From an uncultured Oscillospiraceae bacterium (lineage in GTDB: Bacteria > Bacillota > Clostridia > Oscillospirales > Ruminococcaceae): a stretch of DNA of 64,000 bases. A program made the translations under genes and the position numbers. Within the stretch, counting starts at the first letter, position 1, and each line of letters opens with the position of its first letter. Below, in pieces: positions 35,933 to 44,317 of the stretch. Below the pieces are notes generated by a model. The model saw nothing but the letters and a program-made list of their open reading frames with translations. It was not told the DNA's origin and searched no databases. The stretch is taken from contig URGV01000010.1 of assembly GCA_900547455.1 (NCBI GenBank), forward strand, positions 1 through 64,000, given 5' to 3'.

Positions 35933-36874
35933 TCAGCTCTCCAATTTTTCCAAGACCCGCAGTTTTGCACTTCTGCTGCGATTGTTTTGTTCGATTTCTT
36001 CCGGCGTTGGCTCAATCGGCTTTTTGGGAACCAGCTTTGCCCGCGGCTTTTTGCCGCAGACACAGACCGGAAACTCTGGCGGGCAGGTGCAGCCAATCGT
36101 GTAGGAATGGAACATCTGCTTGACAATTCGGTCCTCCAGCGAGTGGAAGGTGATGATGCAGAACCTGCCGCCCGGGTTCAGCCGCTCAAAACTGCCCTCG
36201 ATGCACTCCTTGAGGTAATCCAGCTCGTGGTTGACCTCGATGCGGATTGCCTGAAAGGTCTGCTTTGCCGGGTGTCCTTTTCCGCGCTTCGCGGCCATTG
36301 GCAGCGCCTGTTTAATCAGGTCGACCAGCTCAAAGGTGGTTTCCACCGGCTTTTCTTCCCTGGCCTGCACGATGGCGGCGGCGATGCGCGGGGCAAATTT
36401 TTCTTCGCCGTAGTCGCGCAGGATGCGGATGAGTTCCTCCTTCGAGTAGCTGTTGACCACGTCGTAGGCGCTCAGCCCCTGCTGGCTCATGCGCATATCC
36501 AAGCGGGAATCAAAATGGTAGGAAAACCCCCGCTGTGCCGTATCCAGCTGGCGGGAAGAAACGCCGAGGTCCAATAAAATTCCATCCACCCGGTCGATGC
36601 CAAGGGTGTCGAGGATCTGTGGAATATCCTTAAAATCCCCCCGCACCACCTGCGCGGCCGGGTAGGGCGACAGGCGCTGGGTAGCTGTCTGGATCGCATC
36701 CGGGTCCTTGTCGATGGAGATGAGCCTTCCGCCCTGCTGCGGGTCGAGTCTCCTGGCAATCTGGGAGGAGTGTCCCGCCCCACCTGCCGTGCCGTCGACA
36801 TAAATGCCGTTTGGTTTTATGTTCAGGCCCTCTATTGACTCCTGCAGCAGCACCGACACATGCTGAAATTCCAT
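35933..36874 (-). CDS. rsmH: 16S rRNA (cytosine-1402-N4) methyltransferase RsmH
   Basis: SAM-dependent methylase (formerly MraW) acting on C1402 of 16S rRNA. Blocks seen: HVSVLLQESIEGL at the start, YVDGTAGGAGHS (SAM loop), LLDLGVSSRQLD, GKGHPAKQTFQAIRIEVN and ITFHSLEDRIVK. A cysteine-rich C-terminal segment (CTCPPEFPVCVC) is typical of Firmicutes. The ATG at 36874 with GGAGGCGA upstream is chosen over the longer frame. 313 residues. Second gene of the dcw cluster, 62 bases after mraZ. Confidence 0.96.
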   Translation of the reverse strand: MEFQHVSVLLQESIEGLNIKPNGIYVDGTAGGAGHSSQIARRLDPQQGGRLISIDKDPDAIQTATQRLSPYPAAQVVRGDFKDIPQILDTLGIDRVDGILLDLGVSSRQLDTAQRGFSYHFDSRLDMRMSQQGLSAYDVVNSYSKEELIRILRDYGEEKFAPRIAAAIVQAREEKPVETTFELVDLIKQALPMAAKRGKGHPAKQTFQAIRIEVNHELDYLKECIEGSFERLNPGGRFCIITFHSLEDRIVKQMFHSYTIGCTCPPEFPVCVCGKKPRAKLVPKKPIEPTPEEIEQNNRSRSAKLRVLEKLES

Positions 36875-36936
36875 CTGATCGCCTCCAGCGTTTTGACCAA
36901 TTTTATCAAAATATAAAAATGAAAAAATTTGCAAGG

Positions 36937-37359
36937 TTAAAAATCAAGCTCGTCCATCGTCTGGGCAATCATCTCGGAAGTGACCTCTCCGCACATCTGT
37001 TCCCACTTCTCCTGATCCCAGATTTCCGCGCGGTTGGAAGCGCCCACGATGACAAGGTCCTTCTGCAGCTTTGCGTACTGGCGCAGATTTTGGGGGATGA
37101 GAATTCTCCCCTGCTTGTCCGGCTGCACCTGGGTGGCGCCGGCAAACAGAAACCGCTGCAGGGCTCGCGCTTTGGAGAGCGGGAGGTTGTTGAGCTTCTG
37201 GGTCAGCTTGTCCCACTCCTCATTGGAGTAGACAAAGAGGCACTCATCGCCCAAACCTTTCGAGAGGATAAAGCTTTCGCCCAGGTCCTCGCGCAGCTTT
37301 GCCGGGAAGTTGACCCTTCCTTTGGTATCCAGGCTGTGCTGGTATTCCCCGATCAGCAT
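36937..37359 (-). CDS. mraZ: Transcriptional regulator MraZ
   Basis: A 140-residue two-repeat AbrB-fold protein that binds repeats upstream of its own gene and controls the dcw cluster. The first repeat is GEYQHSLDTKGRVNFPAKLRE, the second PDKQGRILIPQNLRQYAKL, each with the DxKGR-type motif. The start MLIGEYQHS at 37359 matches the family. It heads the cluster; three 10-bp MraZ-type boxes and a good promoter lie upstream. Confidence 0.95.
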   Translation of the reverse strand: MLIGEYQHSLDTKGRVNFPAKLREDLGESFILSKGLGDECLFVYSNEEWDKLTQKLNNLPLSKARALQRFLFAGATQVQPDKQGRILIPQNLRQYAKLQKDLVIVGASNRAEIWDQEKWEQMCGEVTSEMIAQTMDELDF

Positions 37360-37453
37360 TGCTACACCACCTCAGCGAACATCCTTTCGGCAGGCCATGC
37401 GTCCCCTCCCACCGGGCCGGGACGTGAGGGGAATGCTCCCCTTTGGGCACCGA

Positions 37454-37483
37454 AACTCACTACTTTTCCCCACTTCTCTCCAC
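37454..37483 (-). promoter_or_regulatory. MraZ operator: three 10-bp direct repeats
   Basis: Three adjacent units with an exact 10-bp period on the minus strand: GTGGAGAGAA (37483-37474), GTGGGGAAAA (37473-37464) and GTAGTGAGTT (37463-37454). MraZ is known to bind GTGGG-type boxes repeated every 10 bp ahead of its own gene. They start 10 bases after the -10 box and so cover the transcription start, fitting autorepression. Confidence 0.8.
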
Positions 37484-37492
37484 TTTGTAATT

Positions 37493-37521
37493 ATTATATC
37501 TTTGTTTACAAAAAAAAGCAA
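37493..37521 (-). promoter_or_regulatory. Promoter of the mraZ-dcw cluster
   Basis: TTGCTT (37521-37516), 17-bp spacer and perfect TATAAT (37498-37493) on the minus strand. The MraZ boxes follow at once. The leader to the mraZ start is about 125 bases. Confidence 0.75.
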
Positions 37522-38004
37522 GTCTTTTTGCAATTTGCAGCGCAATAATTTCGCGACAAAAAGCGCGTTTTTGCCACAATTTCTGTATATTTTCCAGCAT
37601 TTTCCTTCTGTTTGGAAAAGTATTTTTATCCACAAAAGCAAATTACCACAGGATAAATGTAAAGTTTCAGCCTGTATTGCTCTCCCCACCTGAAGGTTCC
37701 TTTTCTCTTTTGGGGCTACCTGTTTTATACAGATGAAAACAGTTCCGCCCCACCCTGCCCCCACTTTGTGCTCAAAAGAAGCGCTTTTTCATGTCCAGCA
37801 AATCAACTAAAGAAATCTTTTGCTCCCCCCTTTCTGTTATGAGCATTTCACAAGCTATCAGAAAAATCGATAGCAGCGCCCGATGGCATTAAAAATATCA
37901 ATTGACGTTCGCTTGACTTTGGCTGGATTTTTCCTTACTCTTATTTTGTTAAGAAAATCACGCCTGCACCAAGGCATTTTGCAAAAGAAAAGAGAGAAAC
38001 AAAA

Positions 38005-39159
38005 ATGGAATTAAAAAAAGACCTTCCCGAAGTGTTCAGCGAATTCAGCGAGATGCGTCAGAAATCCTTCATGGCTGCCTACGAGTTGAAGCAGAAAAAC
38101 ATTCCCTTCGTCGGCACCTTCTGCACCTACTTCCCGCAGGAGATTGCGATGGCGATGGGAGCCTGCGTCGTGGGTCTGTGCTCCACCTCGGATGAAACCA
38201 TCCCGGACGCGGAAAAGGACCTGCCGCGCAACCTCTGCCCGCTGATCAAATCCAGCTACGGCTTTGCCAAGACCGACAAATGCCCTTACTTCTACTTCTC
38301 CGACCTGATTGTCGGCGAGACCACCTGCGACGGCAAGAAGAAGATGTACGAATACCTCGGCCAGTTCAAGCCGGTGTACACCATGGAGCTGCCAAACTCC
38401 CAGAGCCCCGAGGGCCTGGAACTGTGGACCAAGGAGATTATCAAGCTCAAGGAAAAGCTGGAATCCCACTTTGAGACCACCATCACCGACGAGGCGGTCC
38501 GCGAACAGGTCAAGATCATGAACGAGGTTCGCCGCGCGATGAAAGAATTTTACGCGCTGACCAAGGTTGAGCCGGTTCCGATTCTGGGCCAGAATCTGTT
38601 CAGCGTTCTGTACGGTTCCTCCTTCCGCTTTAATAAGGTCAAGCTGCCGGACGAGATCCGCGCGGTCGTCGCCAAGGTCAAGGCGGAATACGCGGAAAAC
38701 CCAAACAAGTATCCAAAAGCTCCCCGCATCCTGGTCACCGGCTGCCCGATCGGCGGCGGCGCTTCCAAGTGCGTGAAGGCGATTGAAGATAACGGCGGAC
38801 ACGTCGTTGTCTTTGAAAACTGCTCCGGCGCCAAGTCCTTTGACAAGCTGGTGGACGAGGACGCACCGGACATCTACCGCGCCATCGCCGAGCGGTACCT
38901 GAGCATCGGCTGCTCGGTCATGACCCCCAATCCAAATCGCTTGGAGCTGCTGGGCCGTCTGATAGACGAGTATCGCGTCGATGCCGTGGTCGAAATCACC
39001 CTGCAGGCCTGCCACACCTACAATGTCGAGACGCTGGGTATCAAGCGCTTCGTCAACGAGGTCAAAGGCATCCCCTACATGGCGGTTGAGACCGACTACT
39101 CCACCGCTGACATCGGTCAGCTCAACACCAGAATGGCCGCCTTCATCGAGATGTTGTAG
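38005..39159 (+). CDS. Double-cubane-cluster anaerobic reductase (2-hydroxyacyl-CoA dehydratase superfamily)
   Basis: A 384-residue protein of the HgdB/BcrB-like superfamily, specifically resembling the double-cubane [8Fe-8S] reductases. Telling blocks are RNLCPLIKSSYGFA, TDKCPYFYFSDL, GETTCDGKKKMYE, TGCPIGGGASKC, FENCSGAK and LQACHTYNVE. Together they supply nine or more conserved cysteines. Members receive low-potential electrons from an ATP-driven activator and reduce small molecules; acetylene and hydrazine reduction are known in vitro, but the natural substrate is unknown. The gene is followed two bases later by that activator. The start at 38005 is supported by GAGAGAAAC upstream and the family N-terminus. 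Confidence 0.88.
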   Translation: MELKKDLPEVFSEFSEMRQKSFMAAYELKQKNIPFVGTFCTYFPQEIAMAMGACVVGLCSTSDETIPDAEKDLPRNLCPLIKSSYGFAKTDKCPYFYFSDLIVGETTCDGKKKMYEYLGQFKPVYTMELPNSQSPEGLELWTKEIIKLKEKLESHFETTITDEAVREQVKIMNEVRRAMKEFYALTKVEPVPILGQNLFSVLYGSSFRFNKVKLPDEIRAVVAKVKAEYAENPNKYPKAPRILVTGCPIGGGASKCVKAIEDNGGHVVVFENCSGAKSFDKLVDEDAPDIYRAIAERYLSIGCSVMTPNPNRLELLGRLIDEYRVDAVVEITLQACHTYNVETLGIKRFVNEVKGIPYMAVETDYSTADIGQLNTRMAAFIEML

Positions 39160-39161
39160 CC

Positions 39162-39926
39162 ATGCTGACATTAGGAATCGACTCCGGCTCCACCACCACC
39201 AAGGGCGCGCTGTTTGATGGGGAAAAGGTCGTTCGCACCGCCATCCTCCCCACCTCGGCCAATCCGAAGGAAAGCATCGGGCGGCTTTATCAGATGCTGT
39301 ACAATCAGGATGTGGCCTACACCGTATCCACCGGATATGGGCGCGAACTGTTGGATCAGGCCGACAAACAAATCACCGAAATCACCTGCCATGCACGAGG
39401 CGCAGCCTTTTTAAACCCCAATGTCCGGGCGGTCGTGGACATCGGCGGACAGGACTGCAAGGCCATCCTGCTGGACAACGGGTTAAACGTCGTGGACTTC
39501 ATCATGAACGATAAGTGCGCAGCCGGCACCGGCCGCTTTATCGAGGTGATGATGCGCATTCTGGAAGAGGACATCAACAACATCGACCAGTTTGTGCAGG
39601 GACACCAGCCCATCAACATCACCAGCATGTGCACCGTCTTTGCCGAAAGCGAGATTGTGAGCCTGCTGGCCAAGGGCGCCGACAAGGGGGATATCGCGCT
39701 GGGCATCATCAATTCGATCTGCCGCAGGACCTCCTTCTTCGCCCAAAAGCTCAACCTGACCGGTGAGATCTTTTTCAGCGGCGGACTGGCTCGCTTTGAG
39801 ATCTTCCGCTCCACCCTGGAGAGCTACTTAAAAATCCCGGTCAGCACTTCCCCGCTTTCCCAGTACGCGGGCGCGATCGGCGCAGCGGTCATCGGGTTTA
39901 ACAAAGCAAAGAGGATGCAATCTTAA
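39162..39926 (+). CDS. Acyl-CoA dehydratase activase-type ATPase (HgdC family)
   Basis: A 254-residue ASKHA-fold ATPase that injects low-potential electrons into its partner reductase. GIDSGSTTTKGAL is the phosphate loop, DIGGQDCKAI the second phosphate block, and the two cysteines in NDKCAAGTGRF and TSMCTVFAESE hold the [4Fe-4S] cluster bridging the dimer. It begins two bases after the reductase stop, so the two form one operon. A perfect terminator follows. Confidence 0.93.
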   Translation: MLTLGIDSGSTTTKGALFDGEKVVRTAILPTSANPKESIGRLYQMLYNQDVAYTVSTGYGRELLDQADKQITEITCHARGAAFLNPNVRAVVDIGGQDCKAILLDNGLNVVDFIMNDKCAAGTGRFIEVMMRILEEDINNIDQFVQGHQPINITSMCTVFAESEIVSLLAKGADKGDIALGIINSICRRTSFFAQKLNLTGEIFFSGGLARFEIFRSTLESYLKIPVSTSPLSQYAGAIGAAVIGFNKAKRMQS

Positions 39927-39936
39927 AACAAACAGC

Positions 39937-39973
39937 AAAAAGGACTTGCCAATTTTGTTGGCAAGTCCTTTTT
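39937..39973 (+). terminator. Intrinsic terminator, bidirectional
   Basis: A perfect 16-bp stem, AAAAAGGACTTGCCAA with TTGGCAAGTCCTTTTT, and loop TTTTG. T-runs on both strands suit both the activase operon (+) and the convergent membrane-protein operon (-). Confidence 0.92.
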
Positions 39974-39983
39974 TACTGGTTCT

Positions 39984-40451
39984 TTATTTTGTCAAGTCCG
40001 CCCGCAGGGAATCATTATCCCAGGACAGGATGGCGGTGGCTTCCGGTTCCACTTCCATCACCATCATTATGGACATCGTCTCCCCTGCCGGAATCTCTGC
40101 ATAATACGGATCGTACTGCTGCCAGGCTGAAAAGATGCTGTCGATCACCTCGCAGTCGCCGTACTCCACATCGGTATAAAAAGTACCATTGGGGTTGAAG
40201 AAACTGTTTGTTGCATAGTTGTTGTAAAAAGTTCCCGCCACCAGGTAATAATCGTACCGATCGGTGTCCACCAGACTGTAATCGCCGGTGCAGATGTCCA
40301 GCTCCTCCCCCTCCAGCTTCTGCAGCACCAGCAGCTCTGTGGGGGTGACGTCTTCATAACTGTTCAGCTGAAATTCCGCAAAATTTCCCGCGACAATCGT
40401 CAGGCAGATAATGACCGTCACTGTCCAAAACACCGTCTTCAACACCTTCAT
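39984..40451 (-). CDS. Hypothetical membrane-anchored protein
   Basis: A 155-residue protein with a single N-terminal membrane segment (about residues 6-25) and an acidic, tyrosine-rich extracellular part. Not recognised. It overlaps the upstream zinc-ribbon membrane protein by four bases (ATGA) and so is its operon partner. Both have acidic extracellular domains of unknown role. Confidence 0.7.
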   Translation of the reverse strand: MKVLKTVFWTVTVIICLTIVAGNFAEFQLNSYEDVTPTELLVLQKLEGEELDICTGDYSLVDTDRYDYYLVAGTFYNNYATNSFFNPNGTFYTDVEYGDCEVIDSIFSAWQQYDPYYAEIPAGETMSIMMVMEVEPEATAILSWDNDSLRADLTK

Positions 40452-41326
40452 TCCGCCATCGCCTCCTCTGTGATCTCGACCTGAATCAGCGAAGAAACTT
40501 TTTCCACATCAGCCCACTCGGTCTGATCCAGCTGCTGGATGCAGAAAAACATCGACGAGCTTTCCTGCTGCGGTGTCATAAACAGCACGCCTTTCTCCCC
40601 AGGCAATTCGCTGCTTCCCTGGTAGGGTACGGTGATTCCCATCTCCTGGGAGACCACATCGTTTAAATTCCAGTTGTCCAGCGGGTAGTAGATGTAGCCG
40701 TCCTTCTTCAAATAGCAGTCCAGCTCGTCATAGTCAAAGAACCTTCCGTTCGTCTCCTGCTTCAAAAGCACCATGGTCAGCTCCATCCCTTCCGGGACGT
40801 CGACACCGTAGTCCTCGACGATGCCAATCTTTTCTTCATCCAGGGCAATGGTCTGTGCTCCCCGGACCCGATACTGCATACTGTCCTTGGTCTTAAAGAC
40901 AGAACCAGCCTCCTGCGTCTCCACCCGCACTTCCAACAGCTCCTGCTCGACAGCCCTTCCCATCAGTTCAAATAATTTCTGCGCTGTAAAGGACACAAGG
41001 ACAACCACCAGGACAAAGATAATCAGATACTGCAGCAGGGTCGTCCCCAACCTGCTTCCCTTTTTCTGCTCCTTGTCGCTGTGCTGTCTAGCGCGATAGC
41101 CTGTTCTGGGCGGTCGCTCCCGGCTCAGTTTTGGCTGTTCCAGCTCAACACGCTGCTCTGTACTTACTTCGCGATATTTTTGGATATCGTGGTAGGAGCG
41201 GTCCCCATCCAGTTTTTCCGCGTCGTCGTAGCCCCTAGTAAAAGAATTATAGCTGCCGCAGCGCGGGCACAGCTCGTCCCGATCGGTGTCATACTGCTTT
41301 CCGCAGGATTGACAGGTTATTTTCAT
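40448..41326 (-). CDS. Zinc-ribbon membrane protein, unknown function
   Basis: A 292-residue protein. The N-terminus is a zinc ribbon (CQSCGKQYDTDRDELCPRCG), followed by a charged linker, one membrane segment (about residues 95-117) and an extracellular domain of about 170 residues. The ribbon would be cytoplasmic. The arrangement is common in Clostridia but has no assigned function. The ATG at 41326 is preceded by AAAAACGG, a weak ribosome site. It heads a two-gene operon. Confidence 0.75.
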   Translation of the reverse strand: MKITCQSCGKQYDTDRDELCPRCGSYNSFTRGYDDAEKLDGDRSYHDIQKYREVSTEQRVELEQPKLSRERPPRTGYRARQHSDKEQKKGSRLGTTLLQYLIIFVLVVVLVSFTAQKLFELMGRAVEQELLEVRVETQEAGSVFKTKDSMQYRVRGAQTIALDEEKIGIVEDYGVDVPEGMELTMVLLKQETNGRFFDYDELDCYLKKDGYIYYPLDNWNLNDVVSQEMGITVPYQGSSELPGEKGVLFMTPQQESSSMFFCIQQLDQTEWADVEKVSSLIQVEITEEAMAE

Positions 41327-41409
41327 CCGTTTTTCTCCCCTTCTCTAGCACATTTTACCCTTCTTTTTCATAGCATGGAAGGAAACAAAAAGGAAACGAG
41401 GTGCTCATC

Positions 41410-42165
41410 TTGCCCAAAATTTTTTTAAGTCCCTCCACGCAGCAATACAATCTTTATGTCAACAACGGCAACGAGGAATACTGGATGAATCGCATCGCCG
41501 ATGCCATGGAACCCTATCTGCAGGCCAGCGGGATCGAGTTTGTGCGCAACGATCCAGACGGCACGGTGGTGGACTCGATCAACCTCTCCAACATGGCCCG
41601 CTACGGCATGCACGTCGCCCTGCACTCCAACGCGTCTCCCGAGGGGATGGAGGGGCTGCTGCGCGGCATCGACGTCTACTACCGCCCCGGCGACAGCCAG
41701 AACGCCCTGCTCAGCCAGCGCTTTGCCAACATCGTAGTCGAGGAGATGAAAAAGATCTACCCGCTGCCGCAGCGGGTCAACGCCCGCCCCACCAACTATC
41801 TCGCCGAGGTCCTGCAGACCTATTCTCCCGCCGTCCTGATTGAGGTGGCCTACCACGACAACCTGCAGGACGCCGAATGGATTCAGCAAAATGTGGAGGC
41901 GATCGCCCGAGCCATCGTGCAGGCGCTGTGCACCTATTTTGGCATCCCCTTTGCCGAGCCGCAGCCGGTGCGGCAGGGAACGGTCAACACCGGCGGAGCC
42001 AACCTCAACATCCGCAGCATGCCCACCACCGCCTCGACCATTGTGGCGGTCGCGCCGAACGGAGCCCAGCTTACCATCTATTCCCAGAGCGGGGACTGGT
42101 ATGCCGTGCGCTATCAAAACGCGACCGGCTATGTATACGCCCCCTATGTTACAGTCAGCGAATAA
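41410..42165 (+). CDS. N-acetylmuramoyl-L-alanine amidase with SH3 domain
   Basis: A 251-residue wall hydrolase. The amidase_3-like domain (about residues 1-180) includes the metal-ligand region ALHSNASPEG and the catalytic-glutamate block AVLIEVAYHDN. A bacterial SH3 domain (about 190-250) starts TGGANLNIRSMP. No signal peptide is seen, so export may occur by another route or the enzyme acts in the mother cell or spore. The TTG at 41410 is preferred: GAGGTG lies seven bases upstream and MPKIFLSPST matches family starts. Confidence 0.85.
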   Translation: MPKIFLSPSTQQYNLYVNNGNEEYWMNRIADAMEPYLQASGIEFVRNDPDGTVVDSINLSNMARYGMHVALHSNASPEGMEGLLRGIDVYYRPGDSQNALLSQRFANIVVEEMKKIYPLPQRVNARPTNYLAEVLQTYSPAVLIEVAYHDNLQDAEWIQQNVEAIARAIVQALCTYFGIPFAEPQPVRQGTVNTGGANLNIRSMPTTASTIVAVAPNGAQLTIYSQSGDWYAVRYQNATGYVYAPYVTVSE

Positions 42166-42183
42166 AAGAACGGAGGTGCCGTC

Positions 42184-42990
42184 ATGAAAGTTTTTCAATG
42201 TTCTTCCGGCGGGATGGTTCCCACCATCCCCACCGCCTTCCCCTCCTGCTACTCCCTGCAGACCGCTGCATCCACGCAGGACAGCGATTACCCGGGAATT
42301 TTCCCACTGAGCGCCTCCTATCCGCAGGACAGCGCCGCCAGCCAGAGCTTTGCGCAAAGCCCTGCCGATATCTCTGCGGCAACCGCGCCTGCTGCGGACA
42401 ACGCCGCAATTACCGCGGAACCAGCGGTGCCTGCTGCCTCTGAGGAGAGCCCTTCGATGGAAAATGAGAGCGCCCCATCGCCCGAAGCCGCCACCGAGGT
42501 GACCCCAGAGGCAACGTCTTTGCAGGCAGCCCCTTCCATGCCGTTTGAGCAGGCAGTCCCGAACAGTGCCTTCGGCAGCGCGGCCCAGTTTTTGCTGCGG
42601 GATTCGCAGGCGCAGAACGCCGCAGCTTTATCGCTGCAGCCGCAGGTTGTTTCCGGAAACGATATTCGCTTCACCGGGCAGCAGCTCACCTTTGCACCGA
42701 ACGGCCTTTACTTTATCTCGCTGCTGTTGAGCGCCCAGGTCGGCACATCCGGCTTTGGCGAGATCATCCCGCAGATTGCAGGGGCGCTGCGCCGCGAATA
42801 CGCCGCCTACGCCAGCACCTCCTCCCAGTCGGGGACGGCGGGACTTTGCTCCAGCTTTTTGCTCAGCACTGCCGGCCAGCAGCAGCCTCTTTCGCTTGAG
42901 CTTATTTTCCACACCAGTGCGCTGCGGGGCGTCCCGGTTCAGGGAAGCCTGACCGCCTTCAAGGTCGGCACTCCTGTCGTCCTCCAATAA
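42184..42990 (+). CDS. Alanine/proline-rich protein with possible BclA-like C-terminal domain
   Basis: A 268-residue protein whose first 130 residues are low-complexity A/P/S/E-rich. The last 110 (from IRFTGQQLTFAPNGLYFISLLL) alternate strands in a pattern that recalls the C1q/TNF-like trimer heads of spore-surface BclA proteins. It lacks collagen GXY repeats and a signal peptide. AGGTG lies upstream of the ATG, 18 bases after the amidase gene, so the two are likely co-expressed. The fold guess is weak. Confidence 0.6.
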   Translation: MKVFQCSSGGMVPTIPTAFPSCYSLQTAASTQDSDYPGIFPLSASYPQDSAASQSFAQSPADISAATAPAADNAAITAEPAVPAASEESPSMENESAPSPEAATEVTPEATSLQAAPSMPFEQAVPNSAFGSAAQFLLRDSQAQNAAALSLQPQVVSGNDIRFTGQQLTFAPNGLYFISLLLSAQVGTSGFGEIIPQIAGALRREYAAYASTSSQSGTAGLCSSFLLSTAGQQQPLSLELIFHTSALRGVPVQGSLTAFKVGTPVVLQ

Positions 42991-42995
42991 AAACT

Positions 42996-43253
42996 TTACT
43001 GGATGCGGCTTTTAAGGCCCGGCAGTTCCTGTTCAATCTTGCAATTAAACTCGTTCTGCGCGCCACAGAACGGGCAGTCGACCACTACCTCATAGATCTG
43101 GTCGGCGACCAGCATCATCCCGCTGACCTGAACGCAGGTGTCCTCATCGGACAGCGGGCGGTGTACATATTCCCCTTCCTGCGCGGACTGATAGTACCAG
43201 GTGAAATTTTTACCGCAGTTCCGGCAGCGGCGTGTATCTTTATAAAGTGCCAT
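42996..43253 (-). CDS. Small zinc-ribbon protein
   Basis: An 85-residue protein with two CxxC pairs (CRNCG near residue 10 and CPFCG near residue 62), a treble-clef or zinc-ribbon layout. The ATG at 43253 has AAAGGA nine bases upstream; the ATG at 43262 touches that site and is less likely. Unknown function, convergent with the preceding gene and transcribed alone. Confidence 0.7.
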   Translation of the reverse strand: MALYKDTRRCRNCGKNFTWYYQSAQEGEYVHRPLSDEDTCVQVSGMMLVADQIYEVVVDCPFCGAQNEFNCKIEQELPGLKSRIQ

Positions 43254-43435
43254 ATCAATCATTCCTTTCTTACTGCTTATGCTCTATTATACCATTCTTT
43301 TTTCCTCTCTTCCAGTGACCGCAATCATTTTTTGTCATTCTGTCCGTTTTATGGTATACTTTTTAAAAAGGATAGAAGATTTTTGCGCTCACATAAGAAT
43401 TTTCTTTGTTCACACCAGAAAGGGGAATGATTTTG

Positions 43436-44260
43436 ATGACTCAAATTCCGGAGGTTGCCTATACCCACGCGGGAAAATTTCACGCCGACGACGTTTTTTC
43501 TGCTGCCCTGCTGCGGATCCTGCGCCCCGACATCCGCTTTGTGCGGGCCATGGGATTGCCGGAGGGCTTTGAGGGTTTTGCTTTTGACATCGGATGGGGC
43601 CGGTTTGACCACCACCAGAAGGACGCGCCTGTGCGCGAAAACGGCGTCCCATACGCCGCCTTCGGCCTTCTGTGGCGGGAGTTTGGCCAAACACTGCTGG
43701 GAGAGGAAGCGGACAATTTTGACGAACATTTTATCCAGCCGCTCGACTTGGAGGACAATACCGGCTGCGGCCACCCGCTTGCTGCGGCCATCGCCGCCTT
43801 CAATCCCTGCTGGGACTCGGACGAGGACCCGGACCAGAACTTTGAAAAGGCGGTGCAGGTCGCGCACGCCATCCTGACAAGAAAGATTGCGGAGGTCAAC
43901 GGCATCCGCCGCGCCGGTTCCCTTGTGCGCGCCGCCATCTCCCGGATGCAGAAGCACATCGTCGTCCTTGACCGCTACGCCCCGTGGAAGCAGTTTGCCG
44001 TCGAATCGGACGCGCAGTTTGTGGTCTATCCTTCCCAGCGCGGCGGGTTCAGCGCGCAGGGCGTCCCGGTAAGCCAGCAGGACAACACCCTGCGCCTACC
44101 CTTCCCGGAAAGCTGGGCCGGGCAGCCTGCTGAGGAGCTGCAGCGGCTCAGCGGCATCGCCACTTTGCGTTTTTGCCATAACAACCGCTTCTTAATCTCC
44201 GCCGACACTCAAGAGGACGCCATCCAGGCCTGCCTGCTCACCCAACAGGCCGCAAAATAG
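43436..44260 (+). CDS. MYG1 family protein (DHH-like hydrolase)
   Basis: A 274-residue protein with the MYG1 signatures YTHAGKFHADDVFSAALL near the N-terminus and DIGWGRFDHHQ near residue 55, the acidic/histidine residues expected for a DHH-type metal site, and a later NTGCGHPLAAAI block. Eukaryotic MYG1 is a 3'-5' RNA exonuclease; bacterial members are poorly studied. AAAGGGG lies ten bases before the ATG at 43436. Followed by a perfect terminator. Confidence 0.87.
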   Translation: MTQIPEVAYTHAGKFHADDVFSAALLRILRPDIRFVRAMGLPEGFEGFAFDIGWGRFDHHQKDAPVRENGVPYAAFGLLWREFGQTLLGEEADNFDEHFIQPLDLEDNTGCGHPLAAAIAAFNPCWDSDEDPDQNFEKAVQVAHAILTRKIAEVNGIRRAGSLVRAAISRMQKHIVVLDRYAPWKQFAVESDAQFVVYPSQRGGFSAQGVPVSQQDNTLRLPFPESWAGQPAEELQRLSGIATLRFCHNNRFLISADTQEDAIQACLLTQQAAK

Positions 44261-44268
44261 CACAGACA

Positions 44269-44314
44269 AAAAGGGAGCGCAAATCCCAAGCAGATGGGAT
44301 TTGCGCTCCCTTTT
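44269..44314 (+). terminator. Intrinsic terminator, bidirectional
   Basis: A perfect 20-bp stem (44269-44288 with 44295-44314), loop AGCAGA, A/T runs at both ends. It separates MYG1 (+) from the convergent DUF3783-like gene (-). Confidence 0.93.
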
Positions 44315-44317
44315 CTT

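Larger units (their letters stand above)
37360..38004. other. 645-bp divergent intergenic region
   Basis: No supported coding frame. The left part holds the mraZ leader, MraZ boxes and promoter. The middle is AT-rich, with no clear hairpin. On the right, TTGACT (37913-37918) with a 17-bp spacer and TACTCT is a weak candidate promoter for the rightward reductase gene, 60-90 bases before its start. AAAAGAGAG is the ribosome site region of that gene. Confidence 0.5.

Noticed and set aside
37600-37760. A small gene in the long mraZ upstream gap
   Set aside because: Frames here have no ribosome site or recognisable composition; the region is AT-rich non-coding DNA.
38011-39171. A 386-codon minus-strand open frame
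   Set aside because: Complement of the double-cubane reductase gene, which has conserved cysteine motifs. A GC-rich codon-position effect keeps the reverse frame open.
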